Assembly: GCA_949318235.1 (NCBI GenBank)
Contig: OX439127.1
Span: forward strand, 24,708,315-24,772,314
DNA: 64,000 bases
From: Ecdyonurus torrentis
Lineage: Eukaryota > Arthropoda > Insecta > Ephemeroptera > Heptageniidae
Reading direction: 5' to 3'
The notes beneath the pieces are model-generated. The model was given only the letters and a program-made list of their open reading frames with translations. It had not been told where the DNA came from and did not search any database. Both the position numbers and the translations under genes were made by a program. Every line of letters starts with the position of its first letter. Positions within the stretch are counted from its first letter, which is position 1. This document shows, piece after piece, positions 63,154-64,000 of the stretch.

Positions 63154-64000
63154 TTCGTACAGAAACAATAACGTGACGAAAAAAGAAACATTCTGTGTGA
63201 TTCCAACTTCTATATGCCACAGTTTTAAAAAGTTTTATTTTACTTATTTGATTTTACAAATACTGAAAACTATCAGCTACTGCCATCTACCAAGACATCG
63301 TGTAATAAGACACTCTTTTTTTTCTTAATAAGGAAATAATGCTCATAAATTTTATATAATTTATTTTATATAACAACACGATATTTCATGTTAAAACACA
63401 TTTTAATATATTTATACTATTCAAAAAATACGCTGATCAGTATAATCTACTTTACTATCATTTTGCATAATATATAACACATCAACTTTATAACGTTAAG
63501 CTTTTTATAAAGTCAATTTAATTTTTTTATTTATTTATTATTATTTTTTTGCAGCACACATGAAAGTTCACGTTCAAGGCCAAACCATTGAACTTTTTTA
63601 TTTGACCAAACTATAAAATTATTTAACGATTTTATACATAATTCATCAAAATAGTTTGGAAATATTTTAGTACTTGTAAATTATGATATTATATTTAGAT
63701 CAATTAATATAGTAACAAATAAAATAAAACAATATTCTTTATTTAAAACAAAATCATATCAAGAAGCTGAAAACAAACATTATTCATATCCATTTAAAAA
63801 TAATCAGTCTGAATTTATGTTTTTTTAGTTAAGTAAATATAAAATTTAAATTTATATAATAAAATATATAATATATTTCTTACTTATCAAATATTCTTGC
63901 TAAATAAAAACCAAGAAATAAAATTTATGTATGAGAAAACTTTTGAAGGTGTATTTTATATATTATATATTCCTGGAGAAAAGCGAAGAGAAGTATAATA
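63151..64000. other. AT-rich spacer, no gene seen
   Basis: Nothing recognisable up to the window end. Confidence 0.5.

Overview
The window is AT-rich nuclear DNA of a metazoan, most likely an arthropod. This rests on short GT-AG introns, conserved animal genes, dense short inverted-repeat transposons, long (TA)n tracts and Penelope-like retroelements. I cannot name the species. Four host genes can be supported.

Layout. (1) 2.8-5.5 kb, minus strand: a BOLA1-type BolA gene whose last two coding exons are too short to stand out as open frames. (2) 8.0-11.9 kb, plus strand: a complete WASP/N-WASP gene in six coding exons (WH1, CRIB/GBD, proline-rich, two WH2, central-acidic tail). (3) 17.0-45.2 kb, plus strand: a complete 28-exon VPS15/PIK3R4 gene of about 1379 residues (N-myristoylation site, atypical kinase, HEAT repeats, WD40). 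(4) 47.45-47.75 kb, minus strand: a single-exon 97-residue secreted protein with its own TATA box, which I do not recognise. From 48 to 64 kb I see no gene, only AT-rich DNA, microsatellites and one long-TIR transposon.

Mobile DNA fills the introns and spacers. Most notable is a set of Penelope-like elements (PLEs). PLE1, in VPS15 intron 16, is a 4.3-kb near-perfect palindrome carrying two head-to-head copies of an RT plus GIY-YIG ORF. PLE2, in VPS15 intron 22, is a palindrome with a well-formed 45-nt hammerhead ribozyme in each arm, downstream of a TATA/initiator promoter. PLE3, near 6 kb, is a decayed inverted pair, and PLE4, in VPS15 intron 25, is a solo end. PLE1-3 are each flanked by 14-17 bp direct repeats. 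PLE1-3, and less clearly PLE4, carry the same short hairpin tail at only one end.

VPS15 intron 16 also holds a nested stack: a long-TIR element interrupted by a hAT-like element with 8-bp target duplication, a MITE with 9-bp duplication, and a Foldback-like element whose arms are arrays of 33-bp repeats. Several two- to three-copy MITE families lie around WASP and VPS15.

Functionally, WASP (Arp2/3 activation), VPS15 (Vps34 PI3-kinase complexes) and BOLA1 (mitochondrial Fe-S cluster handling) are unrelated housekeeping genes that happen to be neighbours; nothing suggests joint regulation. Exon boundaries were placed by hand from splice consensus, frame continuity and remembered family sequence, without alignment software.
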